From the NCBI GenBank assembly GCA_021307345.1, contig CP089930.1, positions 1,674,001 to 1,738,000 on the forward strand: 64,000 nt of DNA. Reading direction: 5' to 3'. This DNA comes from Escherichia coli. GTDB lineage: Bacteria; Pseudomonadota; Gammaproteobacteria; Enterobacterales; Enterobacteriaceae. Shown one piece after another: positions 1 to 10,432 of the stretch. The notes beneath the pieces were generated by a model. That model was not told the DNA's origin and ran no database searches. It was given only the letters and a program-made list of their open reading frames with translations. The position numbers and the translations under genes were made by a program. How positions within the stretch are numbered: position 1 is the first letter of the stretch; each line of letters begins with the position of its first letter.

Positions 1-782
1 CGCGCATCCAGCAGGTTGAAGCTGTGGGCGGCTTTCAGAATACGCTCGTAGGCAGGCAGCGGCAGCGGATTTTCCAGCGCCAGTAGCTGCTGCGCTTCTT
101 TCTCGTACTGCTCGAAGCAGGTGAACAGGAAGTCCACGTCCGCGTATTCGAAGTTATAAGTGGACTGCTCCACTTCGTTCTGATGGAACACGTCGCCATA
201 AGTGGTTTTACCCAGCGGGCCGTCGCTCCAGACCAGGTCGTAAACGCTGTCTACGCCCTGAATGTACATCGCCAGACGTTCCAGACCATAGGTGATCTCG
301 CCGGTAACCGGTTTACACTCCAGACCACCAACCTGCTGGAAGTAAGTGAACTGCGTCACTTCCATGCCGTTCAGCCACACTTCCCAGCCCAGCCCCCAGG
401 CACCCAGCGTCGGGTTTTCCCAGTTATCTTCCACGAAACGAATATCGTGGATAGTCGGGTCCATGCCCAGCTCTTTTAGAGAACCGAGGTACAGCTCCTG
501 GATATTGTCCGGCGATGGCTTAATCACCACCTGGAACTGATAGTAATGCTGTAAGCGGTTGGGGTTTTCGCCGTAGCGACCATCGGTCGGGCGACGAGAA
601 GGCTGGACATAAGCAGCCGCCATCGGTTCTGGCCCCAGCGCGCGCAGACAGGTCATTGGGTGAGAGGTTCCCGCGCCGACTTCCATGTCCAATGGTTGAA
701 CAATGGTGCAGCCCTGGCGAGCCCAGTAATCCTGTAAGGTCAGGATCAAGCCCTGGAAGGTCCTGGTATCAAACTTTTGCAT
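1..782 (-). CDS. glyQ: Glycyl-tRNA synthetase alpha subunit, 3' end cut by window
   Basis: Catalytic alpha subunit of the alpha2beta2 class II glycyl-tRNA synthetase, which charges tRNA-Gly in the cytoplasm together with GlyS. The reverse strand reads [12 protein letters not shown] from an ATG at 780-782 and continues without a stop to the window edge, giving 260 of the roughly 303 residues known for E. coli GlyQ. Characteristic stretches such as [17 protein letters not shown] and [14 protein letters not shown] are present. glyS would follow downstream, outside the window. The family call is certain; only the C-terminus of about 43 residues is missing because of the cut. Confidence 0.97.
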
Positions 783-876
783 ATTATTTCGTGCTGGATA
801 CGTGTGGATTTAAAGGAAGGGATCAGTATACCCGCTGGATGGAAGATATACAGTACGAAACGGGAAAAAGCAGGGC

Positions 877-1176
877 TTAACGCATGGAAAGATGCAAAAA
901 ATGGCCATCCGCGTCAAAAGAACAGACAAAGTGCTCTTTCCGAAAGGTATAGCCGCGCATTTCGTAACTCCCCTGGAACTGTTCAAATGCGGTGACGTCG
1001 ATTTTTTGCTCGCCGGTGTTATAACGTTTTGCTGCCTGATCCTTGCATAAGGCTTCCATATTCAACGAACGCAGCGGATCAACTTTTACCCGTTGTGCTT
1101 TCTGTACGGGTGGCGTTGTTGAGCATCCTACTAACACCATAAGCGCCATTACCGGAAAGAAAGAGTTCATCATCAT
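877..1176 (-). CDS. ysaB: Small lipoprotein YsaB
   Basis: A 99-residue protein with a lipoprotein signal peptide: a short hydrophobic stretch ending in a lipobox (LVGC) with the acylated cysteine at about residue 18, so the mature part should be membrane-anchored and periplasmic. The length matches K-12 YsaB. It lies 94 bp upstream of glyQ on the same strand. No enzyme motif is visible and the role is unknown; cell-envelope localisation is inferred from the lipobox alone. Confidence 0.88.
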   Translation of the reverse strand: MMMNSFFPVMALMVLVGCSTTPPVQKAQRVKVDPLRSLNMEALCKDQAAKRYNTGEQKIDVTAFEQFQGSYEMRGYTFRKEHFVCSFDADGHFLHLSMR

Positions 1177-1350
1177 TAAATTACCGTCTGGTTTGCAGGT
1201 GAGTCTTATTATTTATATCGGTATAGTGGCTGATATCTTACGAATTTCCTCAAGCCTCTATAAGCTGTAGTGATAAAACTCAGATTATTCCAGTGCACCA
1301 ACCGAATGATTTATCAGTCAGACTTTTTTTAACCAGATACAGAGACACAG

Positions 1351-2346
1351 ATGCAGCCCAAAATTTACTGGATTGATAACCTGCGAGGGATAGCGTGTTT
1401 AATGGTGGTGATGATTCACACCACTACCTGGTATGTGACCAATGCCCATAGTGTTAGCCCTATCACCTGGGATATCGCGAATATTCTAAATTCTGCCTCT
1501 CGTGTCAGCGTACCGCTATTTTTCATGATTTCCGGCTATCTCTTTTTTGGCGAACGCAGCGCCCAGCCGCGCAATTTCTTGCGCATCGTCTTATGCCTGC
1601 TGTTTTATAGCGCAGTTGCGCTGCTCTACATTGCACTGTTTACTTCCATCAATGTGGAGATATCGCTGAAAAACCTGCTACAAAAGCCGGTGTTTTATCA
1701 CTTATGGTTTTTCTTCGCGATTGCGGTGATTTATCTGGTTTCGCCGCTGATTCAGGTAAAGCACGTCGGCGGTAAAATGTTGTTGGTGCTAATGGTGGTG
1801 ATTGGCATCATCGCCAACCCAAACACAGTGCCACAGAAGATCGACGGTTTTGAATGGCTACCAATTAACTTATATATCAATGGCGATACTTTTTACTACA
1901 TCCTGTATGGCATGTTGGGCCGCGCCATTGGGATGATGGACACGCAACACAAGCCACTGTCGTGGATGAGCGCCGCACTGTTTATCGCCGGGGTATTTAT
2001 TATCTCTCGCGGGACATTATATGAATTACAGTGGCGCGGAAACTTTGCTGATACCTGGTATCTTTACTGTGGGCCGATAGTTTTTATTTGCGCAATTGCG
2101 TTACTGACTCTGGTAAAAAATACACTGGATACGCGCACTATTAGCGGACTTGGGCTGATATCCCGTCATTCTCTGGGTATATACGGGTTCCACGCGTTGA
2201 TTATCCATGCACTGCGCACCAGTGGTATTGAGCTTAAAAACTGGCCAATACTGGATATTATTTGGATCTTTTGCGCGACGCTGGCAGCAAGCTTGTTGCT
2301 TTCTGTACTGGTACAACGAATCGATAAAAACAGATTAGTAAGTTAA
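1351..2346 (+). CDS. wecH: O-acetyltransferase WecH (enterobacterial common antigen)
   Basis: Integral-membrane acyltransferase of the acyltransferase-3 family, known in E. coli to O-acetylate N-acetylglucosamine residues of enterobacterial common antigen. The 331 residues contain about ten hydrophobic helices. The N-terminal family signature is visible: [19 protein letters not shown], with the essential-type Arg and His. It is transcribed divergently from ysaB and ends at a strong hairpin shared with the convergent gene yiaA. The former name is yiaH. Length and sequence agree with K-12. Confidence 0.93.
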   Translation: MQPKIYWIDNLRGIACLMVVMIHTTTWYVTNAHSVSPITWDIANILNSASRVSVPLFFMISGYLFFGERSAQPRNFLRIVLCLLFYSAVALLYIALFTSINVEISLKNLLQKPVFYHLWFFFAIAVIYLVSPLIQVKHVGGKMLLVLMVVIGIIANPNTVPQKIDGFEWLPINLYINGDTFYYILYGMLGRAIGMMDTQHKPLSWMSAALFIAGVFIISRGTLYELQWRGNFADTWYLYCGPIVFICAIALLTLVKNTLDTRTISGLGLISRHSLGIYGFHALIIHALRTSGIELKNWPILDIIWIFCATLAASLLLSVLVQRIDKNRLVS

Positions 2347-2350
2347 GTAA

Positions 2351-2380
2351 AAGCCCGGTCACACTGGACTGACCGGGCTT
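2351..2380. terminator. Bidirectional hairpin between wecH and yiaA
   Basis: Ten-base perfect arms (AAGCCCGGTC at 2351-2360 and its complement at 2371-2380) around a ten-base loop, placed between the convergent stops of wecH and yiaA. It probably terminates both transcripts. Confidence 0.75.
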
Positions 2381-2387
2381 ACGTAGA

Positions 2388-2825
2388 TTATTCGCTATAT
2401 TCTTCCTGCGCAGCCATCGTTTCTTTTGGTGCGTTGATCCCAGCATCACGGATATTTTTCTGCACCGCTACTGCACCAAACAAGCTTAAAAAGAAGGCCA
2501 GACCATAGAAGCCTTTTTCGCTGAGTAATAACGTCGCATTCCACAGACCTACCATCAGTAATGCAACAGAGATAATAAACACAGTCAGGCAGGTCATATA
2601 ATAAATGGAGGTGGTCGGTATGCCTTCATACTTGTCCCGAACGGTCTTTTGATAAGACGCTGCAGAAAACAGTCCTAATACCAGTACGGCAAAATAATAT
2701 CCTTTTTCATTTAACTGCATCTCTGCATTCCATAGCCCTAACAGATAGGTAACGATACCACCAACGAGAGCTATCCATGACACAATACTGAATGCCGGAG
2801 AATAGGTTGATATTTTGTTTTCCAT
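2388..2825 (-). CDS. yiaA: Inner-membrane protein YiaA
   Basis: A 145-residue protein with four hydrophobic helices arranged as two similar halves; each half has a GLWNA motif ([17 protein letters not shown] and [17 protein letters not shown]). This is the YiaAB two-helix domain in duplicate. The start chosen is the ATG at 2823-2825, preceded by AAGGAAG; the in-frame codon just upstream is GTG. The gene follows yiaB on the same strand and was probably generated from it by duplication. Function is unknown. Confidence 0.9.
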   Translation of the reverse strand: MENKISTYSPAFSIVSWIALVGGIVTYLLGLWNAEMQLNEKGYYFAVLVLGLFSAASYQKTVRDKYEGIPTTSIYYMTCLTVFIISVALLMVGLWNATLLLSEKGFYGLAFFLSLFGAVAVQKNIRDAGINAPKETMAAQEEYSE

Positions 2826-2860
2826 CACTGACTTCCTTTCATTCCTGAAGCTTAAGAGCT

Positions 2861-3202
2861 TTATGCCGAGCGAAATACTCGCATTTGACCAAACAAGCAG
2901 ACAAAAAAGGCGATGGGGTAGATCACCATTTCATAAGCATTGATAGGTGCGTTTAAAACACCGATAAACAAGAGACCGATGGTGATTAACGCTACCAACT
3001 GGCAGATGCGGATAAACAAATCATCCAGTTGCCCAAGTTTTTCTGCGCGCAGATATGCATAGTTACCAAAAGTCCCCGTCATTAACACGCCAAGAAAATA
3101 GCCTTTACCACTTAACAATGGACATGAGATCCATAATCCAATCAGATAAACCAGCGCCCCGACCACAAATAATAGTTTTGCTACAGTCTTTGAGGTTTTC
3201 AT
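2861..3202 (-). CDS. yiaB: Inner-membrane protein YiaB
   Basis: A 113-residue membrane protein with four predicted helices and the same GLW-x-x-GKGYF-type motif as YiaA ([17 protein letters not shown]). The ATG at 3200-3202 gives [12 protein letters not shown], the K-12 start; an upstream in-frame extension to 3244 has no good ribosome site. It is the first gene of a yiaB-yiaA pair, 35 bp before yiaA. Function is unknown. Confidence 0.9.
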   Translation of the reverse strand: MKTSKTVAKLLFVVGALVYLIGLWISCPLLSGKGYFLGVLMTGTFGNYAYLRAEKLGQLDDLFIRICQLVALITIGLLFIGVLNAPINAYEMVIYPIAFFVCLFGQMRVFRSA

Positions 3203-3341
3203 AACGATCTCCATATCTACCTGCGATACATTACGAGTAACCAACGAAAGACAAAACTGAAAAATGCCATTAACAAATGATTTTCAGAATAAATTCATAT
3301 AAAAAATTAATATATTCTAAATATATATAGATGGAGATTAT

Positions 3342-3364
3342 CCCCCGCCACATAAGGCAGGGGG
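3342..3364 (-). terminator. Hairpin after xylB
   Basis: CCCCCGCC at 3342-3349 pairs with GGC-A-GGGGG at 3356-3364 (one bulged base), just beyond the xylB stop. On the minus strand it is followed by an AT-rich tract, so it probably ends the xylAB transcript. Confidence 0.6.
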
Positions 3365-3369
3365 AAATA

Positions 3370-4824
3370 TTATGCCATTAGCGGCAGAAGTTGCTGATAG
3401 AGGCGACGGAACGTTTCACGTCGTGGCTGATAAGCGGTATAACGCTGCGCATCCGGCAGATGCGACTGTTCTAAAGGAAGTTGCGGCAACAACTCAATGA
3501 GAGATTTATCTGGATTTACCGCAATCTGTGCCAGTCTTGCTGCGCCTAATGCTGGCCCCACATCCCCCCCCGTGCGGTAATTCAGTTGCTGACCGCTAAT
3601 ATCCGCCAGCATCTGACGCCAGTACTCGCTACGCGCTCCGCCACCAATCAGTGTAATGCTTTGCGGTTGAATGCCACAGGCATGTACGACATCCATGCCA
3701 TCCGCCAACGCATACCCCACGCCTTCCAGTACCGCGCGAGCCAGTTCTGCGGGGCCGTGTTGATGGGTCAGACCGAAGAAAACGCCCTTTGCCTGTGGAT
3801 TATTGTGCGGCGTGCGCTCGCCGGAAAGATAAGGCAAAAACCAGACAGGATCGACATTCTCATCGGCCTGCTGAGCTGCGGCAATTAAAGCGGGGACATC
3901 GCTCAGACCGGTTAATTTCGTCGCCCAGTCCAGACACGACGCCGCACTCAGCATCACAGACATTAAATGCCAACGCTCAGGTAAAGCATGGCAAAAGCTG
4001 TGTACGGCACTTTCCGGCTTACTTAGGAAACCTTCGCTCACCGCAAAATAAACGCCTGAAGTCCCCAGCGATAACATTGCCTGGTTGGCATCAACCATAC
4101 CCACACCAACCGCGCCAGCCGCATTATCGCCGCCGCCCGCAACAACCGGCACTGCATTCATTCCCCACGCTTTTGCAACCTCAGGTAGCAAAGTGCCGGT
4201 AATTTCGCTGCCTTCGTATAATGCTGGCATCTGATCTCGAGATAACTGGCAAGCCTCCAGCATAACATCGCTCCAGTCACGCTTTGCGACATCCAGCCAC
4301 ATGGTGCCGGCTGCATCAGACATATCACTGGCGAATTCTCCCGTCATCCGCAGACGCAAATAATCTTTCGGCAATAATACTTTGTCTACCTGAAGGAATA
4401 TCTCTGGCTCGTTTCGCTGAATCCACAGTAATTTAGGCGCGGTAAATCCGGGCATCATCAGGTTGCCTGTAATATTCCGCGACTGCGGAACTCGCGCTTC
4501 CAGCAAAGCACACTCCTCCGCGCAGCGCCCGTCGTTCCACAAAATGGCGGGACGTAGCACCCGCTGCTGAGCATCAAGTAAAGTAGCACCATGCATTTGC
4601 CCGGCAATACCCAATGCTTTAACGTCTCGCAGAGAATGCTGTTCACCCAGGATTTTCATCGCGCGACCAGTCGCCAGCCACCACTGTTCCGGATCTTGCT
4701 CCGACCAGAGTGGATGCGGACGCGAAACGGTTAGTTTTTCCGTTTGCGAAGCGACCACTTCACCTTGCTCGTTGAGCAAAATAACTTTTACGCCCGATGT
4801 GCCAAGATCTATCCCGATATACAT
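3370..4824 (-). CDS. xylB: Xylulokinase
   Basis: Phosphorylates D-xylulose to D-xylulose 5-phosphate, the second step of D-xylose use in the cytoplasm. The 484-residue protein is a FGGY-family kinase of the ASKHA fold. The N-terminal phosphate-1 loop IDLGTSGVKV is present, the catalytic aspartate lies in AGGGDNAAG (residue 233), and the adenosine motif LIGGGARSEYW is near the C-terminus. It follows xylA on the same strand with a 71-bp gap containing a terminator-like hairpin that should lower its expression relative to xylA. Confidence 0.98.
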   Translation of the reverse strand: MYIGIDLGTSGVKVILLNEQGEVVASQTEKLTVSRPHPLWSEQDPEQWWLATGRAMKILGEQHSLRDVKALGIAGQMHGATLLDAQQRVLRPAILWNDGRCAEECALLEARVPQSRNITGNLMMPGFTAPKLLWIQRNEPEIFLQVDKVLLPKDYLRLRMTGEFASDMSDAAGTMWLDVAKRDWSDVMLEACQLSRDQMPALYEGSEITGTLLPEVAKAWGMNAVPVVAGGGDNAAGAVGVGMVDANQAMLSLGTSGVYFAVSEGFLSKPESAVHSFCHALPERWHLMSVMLSAASCLDWATKLTGLSDVPALIAAAQQADENVDPVWFLPYLSGERTPHNNPQAKGVFFGLTHQHGPAELARAVLEGVGYALADGMDVVHACGIQPQSITLIGGGARSEYWRQMLADISGQQLNYRTGGDVGPALGAARLAQIAVNPDKSLIELLPQLPLEQSHLPDAQRYTAYQPRRETFRRLYQQLLPLMA

Positions 4825-4838
4825 AGCGATTGTTCCTT

Positions 4839-4873
4839 AAAAAAATGCCCGGTATCGCTACCGATAACCGGGC
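4839..4873 (-). terminator. Attenuating hairpin between xylA and xylB
   Basis: Read on the minus strand, GCCCGGTTATCGG pairs with CCGATACCGGGC (4847-4873) and is followed directly by ATTTTTTT (4839-4846). It has the form of an intrinsic terminator inside the xylAB operon and probably gives partial termination, so more XylA than XylB. Confidence 0.7.
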
Positions 4874-4895
4874 TTGCGGACTGCACAATTAGCCG

Positions 4896-6218
4896 TTATT
4901 TGTCGAACAGATAATGATTTACCAGATTTTCCAGTTGCTCCTGGCGTCCACTCTGATGCACCGGCGCCAGATTGTTGTCCTGAGCATATTTTGCTAAATC
5001 AGCCAATGACATTTGACCTTTCAGGATTTGCTGACCCAGTTCACTATTCCAGCCGGAATAACGTTGTGCTACGCGTTTATCCAGTTCGCCGTCTTCAATC
5101 ATGCGGGCTGCAATTTTCAGTGACAGCGCCATCGTATCCATCGCCCCAATATGACCGTAGAACAGATCGTATTTATCAGTGCTCTGACGACGTACTTTGG
5201 CATCAAAGTTCAGACCACCGGTCGTGAAACCACCTGCTTTGAGAATTTCATACATTACCAGCGCGTTCTCTTCCACGCTGTTCGGGAACTGGTCAGTATC
5301 CCAGCCCAGTTGCGCGTCGCCACGGTTAGCATCGACAGAACCGAACAGACCAAGCGCAATGGCTGTGGCAATTTCATGGTGGAAAGAGTGCCCCGCAAGC
5401 GTCGCGTGGTTCGCTTCAATATTCAGTTTAATCTCTTTTTCCAGGCCAAACTGTTTCAGGAAGCCGTAAACCGTTGCGGCATCGTAATCATATTGATGTT
5501 TGGTCGGTTCTTGCGGTTTCGGTTCGATAAGCAGCGTGCCCTGGAAACCGATTTTATGTTTATGCTCAACCACCATCTGCATAAAACGACCAAGCTGTTC
5601 GCGCTCCTGACGAAGATCGGTATTCAACAGAGTTTCATAACCTTCACGACCGCCCCACAGCACATAGTTTTCACCACCCAGTTTATGCGTTGCTTCCATC
5701 GCGGTAACAACTTGTGTAGCTGCCCAGCTAAAGACTTCGGGATCTGGATTCGTCGCCGCGCCTGCGCCATAGCGAGGGTTAGTAAAGCAGTTGGCTGTTC
5801 CCCACAGCAGTTTCACGCCGCTCTCTTCTTGCTTGCCAGCCAGCACATCGACCATTTGCGCAAAGTTATTGATGTACTCTTTTAACGATGAGCCTTCCGG
5901 GGAAACATCCACGTCATGGAAGCAATAAAACGGCACATGTAGTTTGTGGAAAAACTCGAATGCGACATCGGCTTTACGCTTCGCCAGCGCGAGGGCTTCG
6001 CCAGGCTGCTGCCACGGACGATTAAACGCGCCCACGCCAAACATGTCCGCCCCGTTCCAGCAGAAGGTGTGCCAGTAGCAGGCGGCAAAACGCAAGTGGT
6101 CTTCCATACGCTTGCCCAACACCAGTTCGTCGGGGTTGTAATGACGGAATGCTAACGGGTTAGAGGATTTCGGACCTTCATAACGAACGCGATCGAGCTG
6201 GTCAAAATAGGCTTGCAT
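4896..6218 (-). CDS. xylA: D-xylose isomerase
   Basis: Converts D-xylose to D-xylulose in the cytoplasm using two divalent metal ions. From the ATG at 6216-6218 ([11 protein letters not shown]) it has 440 residues, the K-12 length; a start four codons upstream is also open but not the known one. Catalytic H101 and D104 sit in FHDVDV, and metal ligands are in [25 protein letters not shown] and VDANRGD. First gene of xylAB, divergent from xylFGHR, with XylR and CRP sites upstream. Confidence 0.98.
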   Translation of the reverse strand: MQAYFDQLDRVRYEGPKSSNPLAFRHYNPDELVLGKRMEDHLRFAACYWHTFCWNGADMFGVGAFNRPWQQPGEALALAKRKADVAFEFFHKLHVPFYCFHDVDVSPEGSSLKEYINNFAQMVDVLAGKQEESGVKLLWGTANCFTNPRYGAGAATNPDPEVFSWAATQVVTAMEATHKLGGENYVLWGGREGYETLLNTDLRQEREQLGRFMQMVVEHKHKIGFQGTLLIEPKPQEPTKHQYDYDAATVYGFLKQFGLEKEIKLNIEANHATLAGHSFHHEIATAIALGLFGSVDANRGDAQLGWDTDQFPNSVEENALVMYEILKAGGFTTGGLNFDAKVRRQSTDKYDLFYGHIGAMDTMALSLKIAARMIEDGELDKRVAQRYSGWNSELGQQILKGQMSLADLAKYAQDNNLAPVHQSGRQEQLENLVNHYLFDK

Positions 6219-6274
6219 AATGAACTCCATAATCAGGTAATGCCGCGTGTGATGGATGATGTCGTAATATTGGG

Positions 6275-6307
6275 CACTCCCTTTCAGTTGCTCAATTATG
6301 TTATTTC
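6275..6307 (-). promoter_or_regulatory. Candidate XylR operator for xylA
   Basis: On the minus strand two half-site-like repeats begin with GAAA: GAAATAACATAATTG (6307-6293) and GAAAGGGAGTG (6285-6275), 22 bp apart and just upstream of a TATTAC -10-like box at 6264-6269. AraC-family activators such as XylR bind direct repeats with this spacing next to the -35 region. The XylR assignment is inferred from position and known regulation. Confidence 0.6.
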
Positions 6308-6315
6308 ACACTGCT

Positions 6316-6331
6316 ATTGAGATAATTCACA
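6316..6331. promoter_or_regulatory. Candidate CRP site between xylA and xylF
   Basis: ATTGA-GATAAT-TCACA matches the CRP pattern TGTGA-N6-TCACA in 8 of 10 informative bases, with a perfect right half. A CRP site between the divergent xyl promoters agrees with the known catabolite repression of this regulon. Confidence 0.6.
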
Positions 6332-6456
6332 AGTGTGCGCTCGCTCGCAAAAATAATATGGAATGATGAAACCGGGTGATTTCTCGAATAGAAAAATGCA
6401 ACAAGTACAATTAATCAACAAAAGTAAGATCTCTGTCATAAATCAAGAAATAAACC

Positions 6457-6490
6457 AAAAATCGTAATCGAAAGATAAAAATCTGTAATT
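6457..6490 (+). promoter_or_regulatory. Candidate XylR operator for xylF
   Basis: Two direct repeats, AAAAATCGTAAT at 6457-6468 and AAAAATCTGTAATT at 6477-6490, start exactly 20 bp apart (two helical turns) about 100 bp before the xylF start. They fit a tandem AraC-family operator. The whole 367-bp space 6219-6585 holds the divergent xyl promoters and no gene. Confidence 0.65.
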
Positions 6491-6585
6491 GTTTTCCCCT
6501 GTTTAGTTGCTAAAAATTGGTTACGTTTATCGCGGTGATTGTTACTTTTTTAAGCTGTCCTCTAACAACAGAAGGCCTCTGAATC

Positions 6586-7578
6586 ATGAAAATAAAGAAC
6601 ATTTTACTCACCCTTTGCACCTCACTTCTGCTTACTAACGTCGCGGCGCACGCCAAAGAAGTAAAAATAGGAATGGCGATTGATGATCTCCGTCTTGAAC
6701 GCTGGCAAAAGGATCGGGATATCTTTGTTAAAAAAGCAGAATCTCTCGGTGCAAAAGTATTTGTACAATCTGCGAATGGCAATGAAGAAACCCAAATGTC
6801 GCAGATTGAAAACATGATTAACCGGGGCGTCGACGTTCTTGTCATTATTCCGTATAACGGTCAGGTATTAAGTAACGTTGTAAAAGAAGCCAAACAAGAA
6901 GGTATAAAAGTATTAGCTTACGACCGCATGATTAATGATGCAGATATCGATTTTTATATTTCTTTCGATAATGAAAAAGTCGGCGAACTGCAAGCAAAAG
7001 CCCTGGTTGATATCGTCCCACAAGGAAATTATTTCCTGATGGGTGGCTCCCCGGTCGATAACAACGCCAAGCTATTCCGCGCCGGGCAAATGAAAGTATT
7101 AAAACCTTATGTTGACTCAGGAAAAATTAAAGTCGTTGGCGACCAATGGGTTGATGGCTGGTTACCAGAAAATGCGCTGAAAATTATGGAAAATGCGCTA
7201 ACTGCCAACAATAACAAAATTGATGCGGTTGTTGCCTCAAACGATGCTACCGCTGGCGGGGCGATTCAGGCATTAAGTGCTCAAGGTTTATCAGGCAAAG
7301 TGGCAATTTCCGGCCAGGATGCGGATCTCGCGGGCATAAAACGTATTGCTGCCGGTACGCAAACTATGACGGTGTATAAACCCATTACGTTGTTGGCAAA
7401 TACTGCCGCAGAAATTGCCGTTGAGTTGGGCAATGGTCAGGAACCAAAAGCAGATACCACACTGAATAATGGTCTGAAAGATGTTCCATCCCGCCTGCTG
7501 ACACCAATCGATGTTAATAAAAACAACATCAAAGATACGGTAATTAAAGACGGTTTCCACAAAGAGAGCGAGCTTTAA
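6586..7578 (+). CDS. xylF: D-xylose-binding periplasmic protein
   Basis: Substrate-binding protein of the XylFGH ABC importer. The 330 residues begin with a Sec signal peptide (MKIKNILLTL... cleaved after AAHA at about residue 23), followed by a type I periplasmic-binding fold (KEVKIGMAIDDLRLERWQKD; VVASNDATAGGAIQAL; ISGQDADLAGIK). First gene of xylFGH(R); a stable hairpin follows its stop and probably raises its level over xylG and xylH, as expected for a binding protein. Confidence 0.98.
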   Translation: MKIKNILLTLCTSLLLTNVAAHAKEVKIGMAIDDLRLERWQKDRDIFVKKAESLGAKVFVQSANGNEETQMSQIENMINRGVDVLVIIPYNGQVLSNVVKEAKQEGIKVLAYDRMINDADIDFYISFDNEKVGELQAKALVDIVPQGNYFLMGGSPVDNNAKLFRAGQMKVLKPYVDSGKIKVVGDQWVDGWLPENALKIMENALTANNNKIDAVVASNDATAGGAIQALSAQGLSGKVAISGQDADLAGIKRIAAGTQTMTVYKPITLLANTAAEIAVELGNGQEPKADTTLNNGLKDVPSRLLTPIDVNKNNIKDTVIKDGFHKESEL

Positions 7579-7580
7579 GC

Positions 7581-7610
7581 ATCACGCCCCGGCGCTGACC
7601 GGGGCGTGAT
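7581..7610 (+). terminator. Intra-operon hairpin xylF-xylG
   Basis: ATCACGCCCCGG (7581-7592) pairs perfectly with its complement at 7599-7610 around a six-base loop, immediately after the xylF stop. No long T-run follows. It more likely stabilises the xylF message or causes partial termination than full stop. Confidence 0.7.
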
Positions 7611-7654
7611 TTCTCTCCATGCCGCGTGAACTGATTGGCTTAGGTGGAGTCGTT

Positions 7655-9196
7655 ATGTCTTATCTACTTGAAATGAAGAACATTACCAAAACCTTCGGCA
7701 CCGTGAAGGCGATAGATAACGTCAGCTTGCGGCTAAACGCTGGCGAAATCGTCTCACTCTGTGGGGAAAATGGGTCTGGTAAATCAACGCTGATGAAAGT
7801 GCTGTGTGGAATTTATCCTCATGGCTCCTACGAAGGCGAAATTATTTTTGCTGGCGAAGAGATTCAGGCAAGTCACATCCGCGATACCGAACGCAAAGGC
7901 ATCGCCATCATTCACCAGGAATTAGCCCTGGTGAAAGAATTGACCGTGTTGGAAAATATCTTCCTGGGTAACGAAATAACCCATAATGGCATTATGGATT
8001 ATGACCAGATGACGCTACGCTGCCAGAAGCTATTAGCACAGGTCAGTTTATCCATTTCACCCGATACCCGCGTTGGCGATTTAGGGCTTGGGCAACAACA
8101 ACTGGTTGAAATTGCCAAGGCGCTAAATAAGCAGGTGCGTTTATTAATTCTCGATGAACCGACAGCCTCATTAACCGAGCTGGAAACCACGGTTTTACTG
8201 GATATTATTCGCGATCTGCAACAACACGGTATCGCCTGTATCTATATTTCGCACAAACTCAACGAAGTTAAAGCAATTTCCGATACGATTTGCGTTATTC
8301 GCGACGGTCAGCATATAGGAACACGTGATGCAGCCGGAATGAGCGAAGACGATATTATCACTATGATGGTAGGGCGAGAATTAACGGCACTTTACCCTAA
8401 CGAACCGCATATCACGGGTGATGAAATATTACGTATTGAACACTTGACGGCATGGCATCCAGTTAATCGCCATATTAAACGGGTTAACGATGTCTCTTTT
8501 TCTCTGAAACGCGGTGAAATACTGGGTATTGCCGGACTGGTCGGCGCCGGGCGTACCGAAACCATTCAATGCCTGTTTGGCGTTTGGCCCGGACAGTGGG
8601 AAGGGAAAATCTATATTGACGGCAAACAGGTGGATATTCGCAACTGCCAGCAAGCGATCGCCCAGGGTATTGCGATGGTGCCAGAAGACAGAAAGCGCGA
8701 TGGCATCGTTCCGGTAATGGCAGTTGGTAAAAATATTACCCTCGCCGCACTCAATAAATTTACCGGAGGGATCAGCCAGCTTGATGATGCCGCAGAGCAA
8801 AAATGTATTCTGGAATCCATCCAGCAACTCAAAGTTAAAACGTCGTCCCCCGACCTTGCTATTGGACGTTTGAGCGGCGGCAATCAGCAAAAAGCGATCC
8901 TCGCTCGCTGTCTATTACTTAACCCGCGCATTCTTATTCTTGATGAACCCACCAGGGGTATCGATATTGGCGCGAAATACGAGATCTACAAATTAATTAA
9001 CCAACTCGTCCAGCAAGGTATTGCCGTTATTGTCATCTCTTCTGAACTACCTGAAGTACTCGGCCTTAGCGATCGTGTGCTGGTGATGCATGAAGGAAAA
9101 CTAAAAGCCAACCTGATAAATCATAACCTGACTCAGGAGCAGGTGATGGAAGCCGCATTGAGGAGCGAACATCATGTCGAAAAGCAATCCGTCTGA
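7655..9196 (+). CDS. xylG: D-xylose ABC transporter, ATPase
   Basis: Energises xylose uptake. It has two fused ABC ATPase domains (about residues 1-240 and 260-505): Walker [10 protein letters not shown] in the first and degenerate GLVGAGRTE in the second, signature LGLGQQQ and LSGGNQQK, Walker [11 protein letters not shown] and [10 protein letters not shown]. The ATG at 7655, after AGGTGGAG, gives 513 residues as in K-12; the open frame extends 12 codons upstream into the hairpin and is not used. Its 3' end overlaps xylH by 23 bp. Confidence 0.97.
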   Translation: MSYLLEMKNITKTFGTVKAIDNVSLRLNAGEIVSLCGENGSGKSTLMKVLCGIYPHGSYEGEIIFAGEEIQASHIRDTERKGIAIIHQELALVKELTVLENIFLGNEITHNGIMDYDQMTLRCQKLLAQVSLSISPDTRVGDLGLGQQQLVEIAKALNKQVRLLILDEPTASLTELETTVLLDIIRDLQQHGIACIYISHKLNEVKAISDTICVIRDGQHIGTRDAAGMSEDDIITMMVGRELTALYPNEPHITGDEILRIEHLTAWHPVNRHIKRVNDVSFSLKRGEILGIAGLVGAGRTETIQCLFGVWPGQWEGKIYIDGKQVDIRNCQQAIAQGIAMVPEDRKRDGIVPVMAVGKNITLAALNKFTGGISQLDDAAEQKCILESIQQLKVKTSSPDLAIGRLSGGNQQKAILARCLLLNPRILILDEPTRGIDIGAKYEIYKLINQLVQQGIAVIVISSELPEVLGLSDRVLVMHEGKLKANLINHNLTQEQVMEAALRSEHHVEKQSV

Positions 9197-10355
9197 AGTG
9201 AAATTAGCCGTACCGACATCCGGTGGCTTTTCTTGGCTTAAGTCACTGAATTTACAGGTCTTCGTGATGATTGCAGCGATCATCGCAATCATGCTGTTCT
9301 TTACCTGGACCACCGATGGCGCCTACTTAAGCGCCCGTAACGTTTCCAACCTGCTGCGCCAGACCGCAATTACCGGCATTCTCGCGGTAGGTATGGTGTT
9401 CGTCATAATTTCTGCTGAAATCGACCTCTCGGTCGGCTCCATGATGGGGCTATTAGGCGGGGTCGCCGCTATCTGCGACGTTTGGTTGGGCTGGCCGCTG
9501 CCGCTCACTATCATTGTGACATTGGTTCTGGGGCTGCTTCTCGGAGCGTGGAATGGGTGGTGGGTCGCGTACCGCAAAGTCCCGTCATTTATTGTCACCC
9601 TGGCAGGCATGTTGGCATTTCGCGGCATCCTTATTGGTATCACCAACGGCACGACCGTTTCCCCCACCAGCGCCGCGATGTCACAAATTGGGCAAAGCTA
9701 TCTACCAGCAAGTACCGGTTTCATCATCGGCGCGCTTGGTTTAATGGCTTTTGTCGGCTGGCAATGGCGCGGAAGAATGCGCCGTCAGGCTTTGGGTTTG
9801 CAGTCTCCGGCATCTACAGCGGTGGTCGGTCGCCAGGCATTAACGGCTATTATTGTTTTAGGTGCAATCTGGCTGCTAAATGATTACCGTGGCGTTCCTA
9901 CTCCTGTTCTACTGCTGACGTTGCTGTTACTCGGTGGAATGTTTATGGCAACACGGACAGCTTTTGGGCGACGCATTTACGCTATTGGCGGTAATCTGGA
10001 AGCGGCACGGCTATCCGGGATTAACGTTGAACGAACAAAACTTGCTGTGTTTGCTATCAACGGTTTGATGGTAGCCATCGCCGGGTTAATTCTTAGTTCT
10101 CGACTTGGCGCTGGTTCACCTTCTGCGGGGAATATCGCCGAGCTGGACGCAATTGCAGCATGCGTGATTGGTGGTACTAGTCTGGCAGGCGGTGTGGGAA
10201 GTGTTGCCGGAGCAGTAATGGGGGCATTCATCATGGCTTCACTAGATAACGGTATGAGTATGATGGATGTACCGACCTTCTGGCAGTATATCGTCAAAGG
10301 TGCGATTCTGTTGCTGGCAGTATGGATGGACTCCGCAACCAAACGCCGTTCCTGA
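9174..10355 (+). CDS. xylH: D-xylose ABC transporter, permease
   Basis: Inner-membrane permease of XylFGH, 393 residues with about ten transmembrane helices of the ribose/xylose/arabinose permease family. The family stretches [18 protein letters not shown] and [20 protein letters not shown] are visible. The start ATG lies within the end of xylG, so the two are translationally coupled. A hairpin with a T-run follows. Confidence 0.97.
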   Translation: MSKSNPSEVKLAVPTSGGFSWLKSLNLQVFVMIAAIIAIMLFFTWTTDGAYLSARNVSNLLRQTAITGILAVGMVFVIISAEIDLSVGSMMGLLGGVAAICDVWLGWPLPLTIIVTLVLGLLLGAWNGWWVAYRKVPSFIVTLAGMLAFRGILIGITNGTTVSPTSAAMSQIGQSYLPASTGFIIGALGLMAFVGWQWRGRMRRQALGLQSPASTAVVGRQALTAIIVLGAIWLLNDYRGVPTPVLLLTLLLLGGMFMATRTAFGRRIYAIGGNLEAARLSGINVERTKLAVFAINGLMVAIAGLILSSRLGAGSPSAGNIAELDAIAACVIGGTSLAGGVGSVAGAVMGAFIMASLDNGMSMMDVPTFWQYIVKGAILLLAVWMDSATKRRS

Positions 10356-10371
10356 CTTTGATAAAAATTTT

Positions 10372-10409
10372 CTCAAAGCCGGTAACGTATTACCGGTTTT
10401 GAGTTTTTA
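10372..10409 (+). terminator. Terminator between xylH and xylR
   Basis: CTCAAAGCCGGTAA pairs with TTACCGGTTTTGAG (10372-10403, one mismatch) around loop CGTA and is followed by TTTTT. It should stop or reduce read-through from xylFGH into xylR. Confidence 0.7.
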
Positions 10410-10432
10410 CATGATTCAGCAGGAAAAGAACC

